The notes: generated by a model from the sequence alone, not told the origin. Positions 18,473 to 27,792 are shown, counted from the stretch's first letter. The stretch: DNA of 64,000 nt from Saprospiraceae bacterium (GCA_016713025.1 JADJPZ010000004.1:62001-126000); one strand, 5' to 3'. A program made the numbers and translations.

Positions 18473-20680
18473 ATGACAAAAGTTCTATTAAGTTTTCTTA
18501 CATTCATAACCCTTTCAGTTAGTAATCTTCCAGCTCAAGCCGTTGATTTATCAATAAAACTTTTGGATAGTGAAAATCAAGAACCTTTAATTGGCGCCAC
18601 TATTCTAATTAATGAAATTAAGCAAGGTACAGTAACTGACATTGATGGAATAGGTTTGTTTTCTAATTTACTTGTCGGTTCATATCGGTTTGAATTTTCG
18701 TTTGTAGGCTATGAGAAAAAAGACACAATTATATCAGTAAATGGGAGTAACAGTTTTTTTACCTTCAGTTTACAAAGTGCCAGCCAAGAAATAAGTGCTG
18801 TTACTATAAAAGCAACACGAAGTACTCGTACAATTACAAATATTCCTACTCGAATAGAATTTATCGGAGGTGAAGAGTTAGAAGAAAAGGCAATTATGAA
18901 TGCACCCAATATATCTATGGTACTAAGAGAAAGTACAGGTATCCAAATACAGCAAACAAGTCTAAGCAGTGGAAATAGAAGTATTAGAATACAGGGCTTG
19001 GACGGTAGATATACTCAATTATTAAAAGATGGATTTCCTTTATATGGCGGTTTTTCAGGCGGTTTAAGTATAATGCAAATTCCTCCATTAGATTTAGCTC
19101 AGTTTGAAATAATAAAAGGAAGTTCTTCAACTCTATATGGCGGTGGGGCAATAGCTGGCTTAGTAAACATGGTATCAAAAAGACCAACGGAAGAAACAGA
19201 TCTAAACATACTTATTTCTCAAACACATACAGGGGGTAGCTCAGGTAATGTTTTTTATAGCAAAAGAAAAGAGAAACTTGGATTTGCACTCTATGGAGCA
19301 GCACATTATAATTCAACTTACAACCCTGATGATGACACATTTACCAATATTCCAGAGACTACTTCGTTTTCATTAAATCCAAAACTATTTTATTATCCAA
19401 ACGAAAAATCTACTGTTTGGATAGGCATAAATGCAACAACCGACAAAAGAGAAGGTGGAGATATTAATGTAGTTAAAAATGGAGTAGATGCTAACCACAC
19501 CTACTTTGAGAACAATTCTACAAATAGATTTAGTACTCAATTTGCTTATGAATACAAATTAGCAAAAAGTCAGACTATAGAATTTAAAAATAGTGTGGGT
19601 TTCTTTAGTCGTAAAATCAATCAACCGAATTACATATTTAATGGAGACGAGACCAATACATTTACTGAATTTAATTATGGTAAAAATGGTGAAAAATCGG
19701 ATTGGATAGTAGGTGCAAACCTGTATACTAATACCTTTAAGGAGATTACCGATAGTGCACCTCGAAATATGCAGCAAAGAACCTTAGGAGTTTTTGCCAA
19801 CAATATTACAAACCTTTCAAGTAAGTTTATTTTAGAAACTGGTTTTAGAACGGATTATTCTTTAGATTGGGGTGTATTCCCATTACCTAGGATATCATTC
19901 CTCTGGAAAACTAACGATAAACTTTCAATCCGATTAGGTGGTGGGTTAGGATATAAAATTCCGGATATTTTCACAGAAGATGCCGCTACTCTTAACTTCC
20001 GAAATGTAAAACCAATAAGTCCAGATAATCTTAATGCAGAAAGATCTTATGGAGCAAACCTCGATATCAATTACAAATCATCACTAACCGACCATATCTT
20101 TTTCTCAATAAATCAATTATTCTATTTGACAGAAATTTCCAATGCTTTGCTTTTAGAGAATATTTCACCTACAGAATATCTTTTTAGCAATGCACCTGAA
20201 AATATTAGGAGTCTTGGTTCTGAAACAAATGTGAAATTTACTTATAAAGATCTTAGATGGTTTATAAATTATGCCTTGATTGATACAAGATTAAAGTATT
20301 TAGAAGGTAATCCCTTAAAACCTCTGACACCCAAACATAATGCCGGATCAGTTTTAATGTATGAAAATAAAGATTGGCGGATAGGATATGAAGTATATTA
20401 TACTGGAAAACAATACCTTTCTAACGGTACTCAAACTAAAGATTTTACTACAGTGGGTTTATTAATTCAAAAACATTTCAAATGGGGAAGTCCCTATATC
20501 AATTTTGAAAACTTTACAGATAGAAGACAAAGTAGATATTCACCTGAAGTTTTAGGAACAGTTCGAAATCCTGTATTTCCTGAAATTTATGCACCTACAG
20601 ATGGTTTTATTTTTACTGTAGGAATAAATATTAAGCCTTTTGGTCGTGAAGAATGTACTGATGATTGTCACTCCAAATAG
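18473..20680 (+). CDS. TonB-dependent outer-membrane receptor
   Basis: A 735-residue receptor with a signal peptide (KVLLSFLTFITLSVSNLPAQA), an N-terminal carboxypeptidase-regulatory-like domain (about 25-110), a plug domain (about 120-235, with RIQGLDGRYTQLLKDGFPLY and SSTLYGGGAIAGLVNMVSK) and a 22-strand-type barrel. The C-terminus is NIKPFGREECTDDCHSK, an unusual Cys/His end. The frame runs upstream to a TTG at 18419, but ATG 18473 gives a proper signal. Placed after a Fur-family gene and before a Zn/Cd-type ATPase, it probably imports a metal or metallophore under metal control. Confidence 0.88.
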   Translation: MTKVLLSFLTFITLSVSNLPAQAVDLSIKLLDSENQEPLIGATILINEIKQGTVTDIDGIGLFSNLLVGSYRFEFSFVGYEKKDTIISVNGSNSFFTFSLQSASQEISAVTIKATRSTRTITNIPTRIEFIGGEELEEKAIMNAPNISMVLRESTGIQIQQTSLSSGNRSIRIQGLDGRYTQLLKDGFPLYGGFSGGLSIMQIPPLDLAQFEIIKGSSSTLYGGGAIAGLVNMVSKRPTEETDLNILISQTHTGGSSGNVFYSKRKEKLGFALYGAAHYNSTYNPDDDTFTNIPETTSFSLNPKLFYYPNEKSTVWIGINATTDKREGGDINVVKNGVDANHTYFENNSTNRFSTQFAYEYKLAKSQTIEFKNSVGFFSRKINQPNYIFNGDETNTFTEFNYGKNGEKSDWIVGANLYTNTFKEITDSAPRNMQQRTLGVFANNITNLSSKFILETGFRTDYSLDWGVFPLPRISFLWKTNDKLSIRLGGGLGYKIPDIFTEDAATLNFRNVKPISPDNLNAERSYGANLDINYKSSLTDHIFFSINQLFYLTEISNALLLENISPTEYLFSNAPENIRSLGSETNVKFTYKDLRWFINYALIDTRLKYLEGNPLKPLTPKHNAGSVLMYENKDWRIGYEVYYTGKQYLSNGTQTKDFTTVGLLIQKHFKWGSPYINFENFTDRRQSRYSPEVLGTVRNPVFPEIYAPTDGFIFTVGINIKPFGREECTDDCHSK

Positions 20681-20704
20681 CCACAAATAATAATACCGTT
20701 GAAT

Positions 20705-21292
20705 ATGCTTAAAATATATTTACCACTTTATCTCATTCTATACATGCTTATAGTATTAATAATACCTAATTATCAAACTATTAGGCAGACAAGAATGAAT
20801 CATATTATATTTGGAAAGGATGATAATGTATATATTGGCTTTATCATAAAAATGCTGATAATTCTCTTTTTTTTTGTTGTATTTACCTATTCTATGTCAG
20901 AAAAAATGTACTCCTATTTAGTACCAATTTCTTATTTGCAAACTCAAACATTGACTATAATAGGTTTGGCTTTAATACATATTGCTTTGGTATGGATAAG
21001 CATTGCACAATTTCAAATGAGTAATAGTTGGAGAATAGGCATTGATGAAGAAAATAAAACCAAATTAGTCACGGAAGGTATCTTTTCAATCAGCAGAAAT
21101 CCTATTTTTTTGGGTATGATCATAAGTGTGTTGGGCCATTTTTTTATTGTACCTAATGCCCTTACATTTTTTTTAACAATAACTACCTACATAGTCATAA
21201 AAATCCAGATACGATTAGAAGAAGAATTTTTGCAAAAGCAACACTCCCATGACTATGTGAATTATAAACTCAAAACAAAAAGACTATTATAA
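20705..21292 (+). CDS. Isoprenylcysteine carboxyl methyltransferase-like membrane protein, copy 2
   Basis: Second copy of the membrane methyltransferase, 195 residues, with the same C-terminal signature (SRNPIFLGMIIS, RLEEEFL, DYVNYKLKTKRLL). It differs from copy 1 mainly in the first 60 residues and lacks a few codons there. It is followed after 2 bases by the full-length metal ATPase, so this is the functional arrangement from which the broken copy near 17790 probably derives, or the reverse. ATG 20705 is preferred over a TTG two codons upstream. Confidence 0.8.
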   Translation: MLKIYLPLYLILYMLIVLIIPNYQTIRQTRMNHIIFGKDDNVYIGFIIKMLIILFFFVVFTYSMSEKMYSYLVPISYLQTQTLTIIGLALIHIALVWISIAQFQMSNSWRIGIDEENKTKLVTEGIFSISRNPIFLGMIISVLGHFFIVPNALTFFLTITTYIVIKIQIRLEEEFLQKQHSHDYVNYKLKTKRLL

Positions 21293-21294
21293 TT

Positions 21295-23372
21295 ATGGAA
21301 CACAAACATATATATGATGCAGAAGGTAATCAATTATGCTGCACACAACAAGAAAAAATATATACCAATGCAGGAGCAGAAGACCTATTAAAAGAGCGGC
21401 ATAGTAAAAACGATGGGCATTATCATGGTATTAAATATAAAACTGAACTAGACCACGACACAAGTACAGAACATACAGAGGCGGATGGTCACGATCATTC
21501 CAGTGGGAAAGAGAGCACTTTCAAAATGTTTTATCTTCCCATCATTTCATTCTTCCTTTTATTTTTTGCCCTTGCATTGGATCATTTGATTCCGCAAGCG
21601 TGGTTTACTGATTTGGTTCGATTAATTTGGTATTTGGGGGCATATGCACCGGTTGGTTTTCCGGTCATCAAAGATGCAATCGGTGCAATTAAAAAAGGGG
21701 AAGTGTTTTCAGAGTTTTTATTAATGAGTATAGCTACTATTGGGGCCTTTGCCATCGGAGAATTTCCTGAAGGCGTAGCTGTTATGCTTTTTTACAGCAT
21801 TGGCGAAGTATTTCAAACATTGGCGGTAAAAAGAGCCAAAGCAAATATAAAAAGTTTATTAGATCAAAGACCCGATGAAGTTACCATTTTAAAAAACAAT
21901 CAGGCAAGAAAGATAAAAGCGGAAACTGCAAAAATTGGGGACATTATTCAACTAAAATCAGGGGAAAAGTTAGGTCTTGATGGTGAATTACTTTCATACG
22001 CTGCTTCTTTTAATACAGCAGCATTGACTGGAGAAAGTAAACCCGATACCAAAATAAAAGGGGAATCAGTATTGGCAGGCATGATAAACCTTAACACGGT
22101 GTCACAGGTTAAAGTTACTGCTGCATATACCGATAGTAAGTTGAGTAAAATTTTAGAAATGGTGCAAAATGCCACTGCTCAAAAAGCACCAACTGAATTA
22201 TTTATCAGAAAGTTTGCAAAAATATACACACCTATTGTAGTACTCTTAGCTGTACTCATCACTGCCCTTCCCTATCTTTTTGTTGACAATTATGATTTTA
22301 GTCAGTGGCTATACAGAGCATTGGTTTTCCTGGTTATATCTTGCCCTTGTGCCTTGGTCATAAGCATACCTTTAGGATATTTTGGTGGCATTGGTGCAGC
22401 TTCTAAAAATGGCATACTGTTCAAAGGCAGTAATTTTTTAGACATTATTGCCAATATTCAAAATGTAGTGATGGATAAAACTGGCACTATGACCGAAGGT
22501 GTTTTTAAAGTGCAGGATGTAGTAATAGATCAACAATACAACAAAAATGAAATATTACAAATGGTAAATGCTGTTGAGAGTCACAGTACACATCCGGTTG
22601 CTACCGCCATCCACAAGTATGTAGGTGATGTGGATAGGAATATCAAACCAGAAAATGTAGAAGAGATTTCCGGACATGGACTAAAAGCTATGGTCAATGG
22701 TAAAGAAATGTTAGTTGGTAATTTCAAATTGATGGACAAGTTCTCCATTGCTCATGAAGTTGATTCTAGCTCTATTGTTTACACCATCATCGCCATAGCT
22801 TATGATAAAAAATTTGTTGGCTATGTTACCATTGCAGATATTATCAAAGAAGATGCTCAGATTACAATAGACAGATTAAAAGCACTTGGGGTAAAAACAA
22901 CTATGCTTAGTGGTGATAAAAGTAATGTTGTTCAGTTTGTAGCCAAGTCTCTCGGGATTATCAATGCATATGGAGATTTACTACCGGAAGACAAAGTCAA
23001 TAAGGTAAAAGAAATAAAAGCCCAAAACGAAACCGTAGCTTTTGTAGGTGATGGTGTCAATGATGCCCCTGTGGTAGCACTGAGTGATGTTGGGATTGCT
23101 ATGGGAGGATTGGGTAGCGATGCCACCATTGAAACTGCAGATGTTGTCATACAAGATGATATGCCTAGTAAAATACCTATGGCAATAAACATTGGTAAAC
23201 AAACAAAAAAATTGTTTGGCAAAATATCTCATTGGCCTTCGGTGTCAAAGCAATTGTACTCATACTTGGGGCAGGTGGGTTAGCTACCATGTGGGAAGCC
23301 GTTTTTGCTGATGTGGGAGTGGCGTTACTGGCTATATTAAATGCCGTAAGGATACAGAAGATGAAGTTTTAA
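21295..23372 (+). CDS. Zn/Cd/Co-type heavy-metal P-type ATPase, frameshifted near the C-terminus
   Basis: P1B-type ATPase with a His-rich N-terminus (GHYHG, HDTSTEHTEADGHDH; no classical HMA domain), membrane helices, TGES, the metal site CPC at C350-P-C352, DKTGT at D394, THPVATA and GDGVNDAP. The uninterrupted frame ends at 23283. One missing base in an A-run at 23205-23211 (7 A; 8 would restore frame) separates it from the expected last helices (IVWQNISLAFGVKAIVLIL, later LLAILNAVRIQKMKF) that end at 23372. The corrected protein is about 692 residues. CPC and the lack of a Cu-type HMA favour zinc/cadmium. This may be a sequencing error. Confidence 0.88.
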
Positions 23373-23441
23373 TAAAAAATGAATCAATTATATTATCGGT
23401 AAAGCCAAATTGCCAACTTTAATTTCATTATTTGGTTTTAA

Positions 23442-24458
23442 TTAAAATATTAGTAAATCCAATATTACAGAATAGGAGTTTGTAATAGCAAAACTAACCT
23501 TGTAATAGCCACTATTCAATCTCCAACTAATCAACCCCGCATACCTCAAATGATGCTTCTCAACAAGCTTTCCTGAAGCATCAGATATCTTCATAATGAC
23601 TGGTCCTTTGTAGTCCGGAATGTCGATAAAGAATAGCCCTTTAGAAGGATTTGGGTAAATGTTGACTGTGTAAGTTTTAGCTGGTTTGTCTGGATGCGCT
23701 ACGCAAAAACATCGCTCAACGAGTGATGGATCAAAGATAAAAGGATTGACATTGGATTGAATACGACCAATAGCCATGGTGCGATCGTATTCTGTGGAAT
23801 CCACTACGTCTTTGCGATGCCATCTACAGATATCGGGCAACATTGATGTGAAAAAGGATCTTGATTTCTTAAGCATAGTGGCTCCGTATATGGAGTAAAA
23901 GTAGCATAGGGCTCTGGCGATATCGCCTTTAATGGACTCCCGTGGTTCGAATACATTAGAAGTGGATTCTGAATAATGTTCTATCAGCTTCAGATCAGGA
24001 CGTGTGAACACCTTGTCATCCAATAGCCAATATTTGGTTTTGTCATCGGGAATGTCGCTGAAGGGGGCATTTTTTCTCATGGTGTTGATGTTGGCCTTAG
24101 AAGGCACCAAGTGATGCAGATCACCTAGTGCAGGCATGGAAGCTGATCCAAGCGATCTTGGAAAAAGATGTTCTGTTTGGATGCCATACTTGGCAGTCCA
24201 GGAAAGGATGTTAGTTCCCAGCGGCACGGGAATTTTATACCCGGAATAATAGCACTCGATTGAATCGTTTTGCAGGAAGATTTCAGTATAGAGTTTGGTC
24301 CGTGCTTGATAATATGGGAGGATGGTTTTGGGGGTGTAGTATTTTTTTAGTTCGGTGATGAGGGAATCTCCGCGGAGTCCGGGGAAGATGATTTCCTGTG
24401 ATTGGAGATCGACAATAGATATAACCATTATAATGATGGTTTGAATATGATGTTTCAT
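23442..24458 (-). CDS. Secreted endonuclease I family protein with T9SS sorting tail, copy 1
   Basis: A 338-residue protein with a signal peptide (TIIIMVISIVDLQSQ), a nuclease core with EHLFPRS and GDLHHLVPSKANINTMRKN (His/Asn residues of the EndA/NucM beta-beta-alpha metal site), and a C-terminal domain from about 268 with VNIYPNPSKG, a T9SS type A sorting signature. It should cut DNA outside the cell. It lies downstream of the helicase-loader gene on the same strand with an intrinsic terminator between them. A related, decayed copy is at 61004-62019, so it seems to travel with the element. Confidence 0.88.
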   Translation of the reverse strand: MKHHIQTIIIMVISIVDLQSQEIIFPGLRGDSLITELKKYYTPKTILPYYQARTKLYTEIFLQNDSIECYYSGYKIPVPLGTNILSWTAKYGIQTEHLFPRSLGSASMPALGDLHHLVPSKANINTMRKNAPFSDIPDDKTKYWLLDDKVFTRPDLKLIEHYSESTSNVFEPRESIKGDIARALCYFYSIYGATMLKKSRSFFTSMLPDICRWHRKDVVDSTEYDRTMAIGRIQSNVNPFIFDPSLVERCFCVAHPDKPAKTYTVNIYPNPSKGLFFIDIPDYKGPVIMKISDASGKLVEKHHLRYAGLISWRLNSGYYKVSFAITNSYSVILDLLIF

Positions 24459-24480
24459 TAATTTTGTAATTGAAAATTTT

Positions 24481-24514
24481 AAAAAAATGCAGCCCCGACG
24501 GGCGCCGGAGCTGC
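24481..24514 (-). terminator. Intrinsic terminator after the helicase-loader gene
   Basis: Read on the - strand, GCAGCTCCG pairs with CGGGGCTGC (one G-U pair) around an 8-base loop, followed by A and seven T. It lies 78 bases after the ATPase stop and before the endonuclease gene. Confidence 0.75.
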
Positions 24515-24591
24515 AACAACATGAAGAAAAAAATCCGAAGTGCTATCAACCAACATCGGTGTATCATAAGGCTAAAGTTTAAACATAAATG

Positions 24592-25296
24592 CTACTTCCT
24601 CTTATCAAAGGAATCTGATTTGTACTCAATCCAGTTGCACATCTCCCGGAGACGACTTCGGACACGCTCACCATAGTGTTTTTCTATCTGTGGTGCAGTG
24701 AGATTGCTCGTGAAGTGTGTGAGTACTTGGCGCCCCTGAAAAAGCTCATAGCGCATCAGAATAATCTGTCCCAAGACATTGGTCTGGGTTCCGTAGTGCT
24801 TGACTTCATCTTCCGTTCCCATGTCATCAAAACAGTAGGTTTGATTGATTGTGTTTTGATCAACATGATCGACATAATTGCGACCGTATTGAGTTAATAT
24901 CTGAGAGCCCTGGTCCATATACTCTAAAGCCAATTGTTGACAAGACTTCATTTTGAATCTCTCTTTAAAGCTCATAAATTGTCTGACAAGCTTCATGTGG
25001 ACGGTCTTACCAACACCGGTTTTACCGGATAAGAAAAGGCCTTTTCTCAAATCTATCTTATAATGTTTGCAGAGATCCACGTCACCTGTGAAGTAGGCGT
25101 ACATCTGCAGGATGACATCTTTATCTTCCTTGTATAACCGGAAATTTACACCGTACATAATCTGGCCATGAATCTCCATAAGCCTGGCAAAGTCGTCATA
25201 ACTAAAGTGGGACTGAGTAATCTGCATCTGGATCGATTTGTACTCCCGGAGGACGGAGACCGGTACGTCCTGATTGTGAATTCTGATGGTTTGCAT
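24592..25296 (-). CDS. DnaC/IstB-like AAA+ ATPase, putative helicase loader
   Basis: A 234-residue ATPase with Walker A GKTGVGKT at 91-98, Walker B-type YCFDDMG, a sensor region (LTHFTSNL) and the C-terminal arginine-rich box YGERVRSRLREMC typical of DnaC/IstB helicase loaders. ATG 25296 is preferred; an upstream start at 25392 would add low-complexity residues and overlap the previous gene further. It overlaps the end of the initiator-like gene by about 95 bases in another frame. It probably loads the host helicase at the element origin. A truncated relative is at 62471-62986. Confidence 0.82.
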   Translation of the reverse strand: MQTIRIHNQDVPVSVLREYKSIQMQITQSHFSYDDFARLMEIHGQIMYGVNFRLYKEDKDVILQMYAYFTGDVDLCKHYKIDLRKGLFLSGKTGVGKTVHMKLVRQFMSFKERFKMKSCQQLALEYMDQGSQILTQYGRNYVDHVDQNTINQTYCFDDMGTEDEVKHYGTQTNVLGQIILMRYELFQGRQVLTHFTSNLTAPQIEKHYGERVRSRLREMCNWIEYKSDSFDKRK

Positions 25297-25921
25297 AATT
25301 GCTGTTATTTGAAAGTGATGAAATACGACTATCAATTTGGGATGCGTAGCGTGGGTCGGTATGAGGATTAAAAGTGGGTGCAGATGGCTCATCGTGATTA
25401 TTATTCACATCAAATGATAGTGTGAATGACTTTTCTATGAAAAGTATTCCTCTGCCGTTGATGAGCTGGCTTTTGTGATGGACTGGTTTTACAGTTGGAT
25501 GGGTTGAATTTTTATTTTCTGAAAAGGGTATTTCTATTTGCTTTCCATGCAAACTCTCATGATTAGATACAGCCAAAACTGAAATTTTTATTTCCTTTTC
25601 TACATACTCCAGCTTAGAAATACAAAATAAACCGGTTTCATATCTTGACTTGGATGGATAATATCGGATCAGGTCCAGCTCAGAAATTTCACGCAACAAC
25701 CTATAATAACATTCCTTAGATTTGATACCAGCATACATCATTATTTCGCTTCGGGCAGGTGATATCGGATTAGTGAAAAATGCATGGTTCCATATTCGGA
25801 AAAGTGATATGTACAAAGCAATATGGGCATAGTTGATGGCTGGTGAAATTCTGACAATGTCAAAAAAGATATCGATATGCCTGATGTAGTTCACAGCCGG
25901 AACTTTAGTTTGATGTGTCAT
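25202..25921 (-). CDS. Replication-initiator-like winged-helix protein (DnaD/replisome-organiser-like N-terminus)
   Basis: A 239-residue protein. Its N-terminal 90 residues (NYAHIALYISLFRIWNHAFF, SRSEIMMYAGIKSKECYYR-like segment, SELDLIRYYPS) have the pattern of initiator winged helices found in Bacteroidota phages and integrative elements. The C-terminal half is polar and low in complexity (DPRYASQIDSRISSLSNNSN), likely disordered. It overlaps the helicase-loader gene and starts 3 bases after the excisionase-like gene, so all three form one operon. The pairing with a DnaC-like ATPase is the main reason for proposing a replication role. Confidence 0.6.
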   Translation of the reverse strand: MTHQTKVPAVNYIRHIDIFFDIVRISPAINYAHIALYISLFRIWNHAFFTNPISPARSEIMMYAGIKSKECYYRLLREISELDLIRYYPSKSRYETGLFCISKLEYVEKEIKISVLAVSNHESLHGKQIEIPFSENKNSTHPTVKPVHHKSQLINGRGILFIEKSFTLSFDVNNNHDEPSAPTFNPHTDPRYASQIDSRISSLSNNSNYANHQNSQSGRTGLRPPGVQIDPDADYSVPL

Positions 25922-25924
25922 GGG

Positions 25925-26236
25925 TCAAAATTTTGGGAAGGAGTTATTTACTTTGGCTTTGGGTGTTTTTTTGTTTTGCTCCAGAATTATTATGATGTCT
26001 TGCCAATCGTAGTACATGGTAGCTCCAATTTTGGAATATGGCAATATTTTCTTTATTCGCAGATGTTGCAAAGTGGATGCGGAAATGTCCAGTAATTCCA
26101 TCACTTCAGATGAGCGAAGAAATCTCTTTTGTTCCGGAAGAATTCTGTTAAAAGTGGAGATTGTTTGTTTAATCTCCTGCAGGAGTTCAATTTTAAACTC
26201 TCTCAGGTCATCAGAAGTAAGAATATTTGCTGGCAT
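25925..26236 (-). CDS. Excisionase-like helix-turn-helix protein
   Basis: A 103-residue protein with a predicted coiled N-terminus and an excisionase/MerR-type HTH: FLRSSEVMELLDISASTLQH followed by LRIKKILPYSKIGATMYYDW. Such HTH_17-type proteins in Bacteroidota elements act as excision or replication cofactors. It is the first gene of the left-element operon. Upstream are repeated AAAACATATAAGGTA sequences that may be its operators. Confidence 0.75.
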   Translation of the reverse strand: MPANILTSDDLREFKIELLQEIKQTISTFNRILPEQKRFLRSSEVMELLDISASTLQHLRIKKILPYSKIGATMYYDWQDIIIILEQNKKTPKAKVNNSFPKF

Positions 26237-26282
26237 GATATTGAATATTTATCTGCTGCAAAGTTCTGCTGAATGAGAATGC

Positions 26283-26456
26283 AAAACATATAAGGTACCT
26301 ATAAGTTATATGTTTTTTATTTAATAAAAAGTAAAAATAAAATAATTACACTTTTCATATTCTATTGAAATACATCATAATATGATATTTTTTGTCATTT
26401 ATTTTTTTGCAATTTTTATCAAAAATACGTAAAACAGAATAAAAACATATAAGGTA
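26283..26456. promoter_or_regulatory. Repeated dyad element upstream of the excisionase-like operon
   Basis: AAAACATATAAGGTA occurs at 26283-26297 and again at 26442-26456. The first copy is also the left half of a perfect 11-bp inverted repeat (AAAACATATAA at 26283-26293, complement at 26306-26316). It lies 47 bases before the start of the divergent - strand operon, so it is likely a regulatory site. Confidence 0.5.
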
Positions 26457-27386
26457 TACTATTTAACATACTTTAAATTTGGATAATTTAAATTTCAAGT
26501 TGGTGATAAAAATAATAATTGGTTAGATTAGACTTTTGCAGAATGTGTGAAAGTAATTCAATAATAATTTTTAAAAAAAAGATATTTCGTGATTTAAAAA
26601 ATGAAGCTATAGTTCTATACCAATAAGAAAAGCCAATATGTTATACTCAAAAAAACGACTAATTTTAAAGCGATTTGAGCTGCCCAAAAATCACATCCCC
26701 TACTCTGGTGCCAAAAGTGACTTATAAATCATTGTGCGCTAAATGAAGGGCATCTTTGAATGATCTTAGATGGTGTCATATTAATTAAATTTAAAATATA
26801 TTTTGCCGCCGCCCCGGTGCGAGATATCCCGCTTGCGTTTTTTTTCGGTTTCAATTTTTTTTTTTTCGCACGCCATGTTTTATGTTTTAACATGTTTTAA
26901 ATAGTTTTATATTGTTTTATATATTGTATCGTTTCACTTCCGTCTCTTGTACTGCTTCGAGTTCGGATAACGGTACACCATCGGTCGGTAATCCGAACGG
27001 ACAGTAACGTAATCCGAACGCACGTGTTCGGATTAGCGACCATGTGACAGGATGGTTAAGATTTAGATAATTGAGATCAAAAATCTGTCGTTAGATGTTA
27101 TTAATTCACGTTATAAGTGAAGCATTTTTAGGATTAAAAATGTGAGGAAACTTTAAAATATCTGAATATATAAACGGTTCATTTTAGGTCATCTTGAAAC
27201 AGATTAAAAAGTCAATAAATAAAGATAAATAAAATGAAGGACAATGGGTTCAAGTCCGTAAAAACACGTAAATTGCAGTAAATTTAATGCAGCCAATTTG
27301 CAGCCAAAATTAAGATTTTTGGAGACACATATTGTAAGTTGCTGTAATATATAGCGTTATGTTTTCAAAGTGCTAATACTGACTGT
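26457..27386. other. Non-coding control region of the left element, origin-like
   Basis: No credible gene was found here. Visible are a GC box CGCCGCCCC at 26807-26815 followed by TGCGAG and TCCCG, T-tracts (26832-26866), TA-rich repeats of the TGTTTTA type (26877-26930), and four copies of GTTCGGAT or its complement at 26961, 26991, 27012 and 27026. The last two form AATCCGAAC-N6-GTTCGGATT at 27011-27034. The same order of GC box, T-tract, TA-rich stretch, TACTGCnnCGAGTT and dyads occurs near 63068-63284. This layout suggests an origin or partition site (inference). Confidence 0.45.
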
Positions 27387-27462
27387 CCCGTCCAGTCCGC
27401 AAAACATAACGCCAAATAGAAGTAAAATTCTGTTTGGCGTTTGTTTTTCAAGGAGTTATGAA
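27387..27462 (+). repeat. 76-bp perfect direct repeat, left copy (att-like)
   Basis: Identical over 76 bases to 63539-63614, with no similarity immediately outside on either side. It contains a hairpin (AACGCCAAA pairing with TTTGGCGTT, with inner AGAA/TTCT) followed by a T-rich run, then AAGGAGTTATGAA, which looks like a ribosome binding site and ATG. It lies 330 bases upstream of the integrase gene. The sharp ends and perfect identity suggest a recombination site. Confidence 0.75.
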
Positions 27463-27502
27463 TGTCAAAATGCTTAAAATGATGTTTTTCGACTAAATTT
27501 TA

Positions 27503-27689
27503 TGCGACAATACTGCGACAATAACACAGAACGCCTATTATTTGCGACAATATTGCGACAGTCGCAATTATGAAAATAGGTGTCGCAAATGTTATTCGCA
27601 GCTAATTGGGAGATTCTTGGATTAAAACTACCTTTTTATTTGCGACAGTTTGCGACAAGTGATACTAAATAAGTTTGTTATTTGCGACA
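27503..27689. promoter_or_regulatory. Cluster of TGCGACA sites upstream of the integrase gene
   Basis: Seven exact TGCGACA on the + strand (27503, 27514, 27543, 27554, 27641, 27651, 27683) and one exact complement at 27581. Six of them form three tandem pairs spaced 10-11 bases, about one helical turn, most inside a longer TTTGCGACA core. This is the pattern expected for cooperative binding of an integrase arm domain, excisionase or initiator. Confidence 0.65.
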
Positions 27690-27792
27690 GCCTTATGGTC
27701 AAAAACTGATATCTTGCAACAAAACTTCACTTTACAGCCGCTGCATGGCAACAGGAAAATATTTTTTCACGTTTTAAAACCATGCAATACAA

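Noticed and set aside
25297..25392. Upstream extension of the DnaC-like ATPase
   Set aside because: The added 32 residues look unlike the family and would increase overlap with the initiator-like gene; ATG 25296 gives a normal N-terminus.
27240..27310. GGGTTCAAGTCC, resembling a tRNA T-loop
   Set aside because: The flanking bases do not form a five-pair T-stem, and no acceptor stem or anticodon arm could be found nearby.
27372..27400. GACTG-N7-CAGTC resembling the T-arm of a tRNA or tmRNA beside the 76-bp repeat
   Set aside because: The loop lacks the TTCRANY pattern, there is no 3' CCA and no other arm. The stem is not kept in the right copy.
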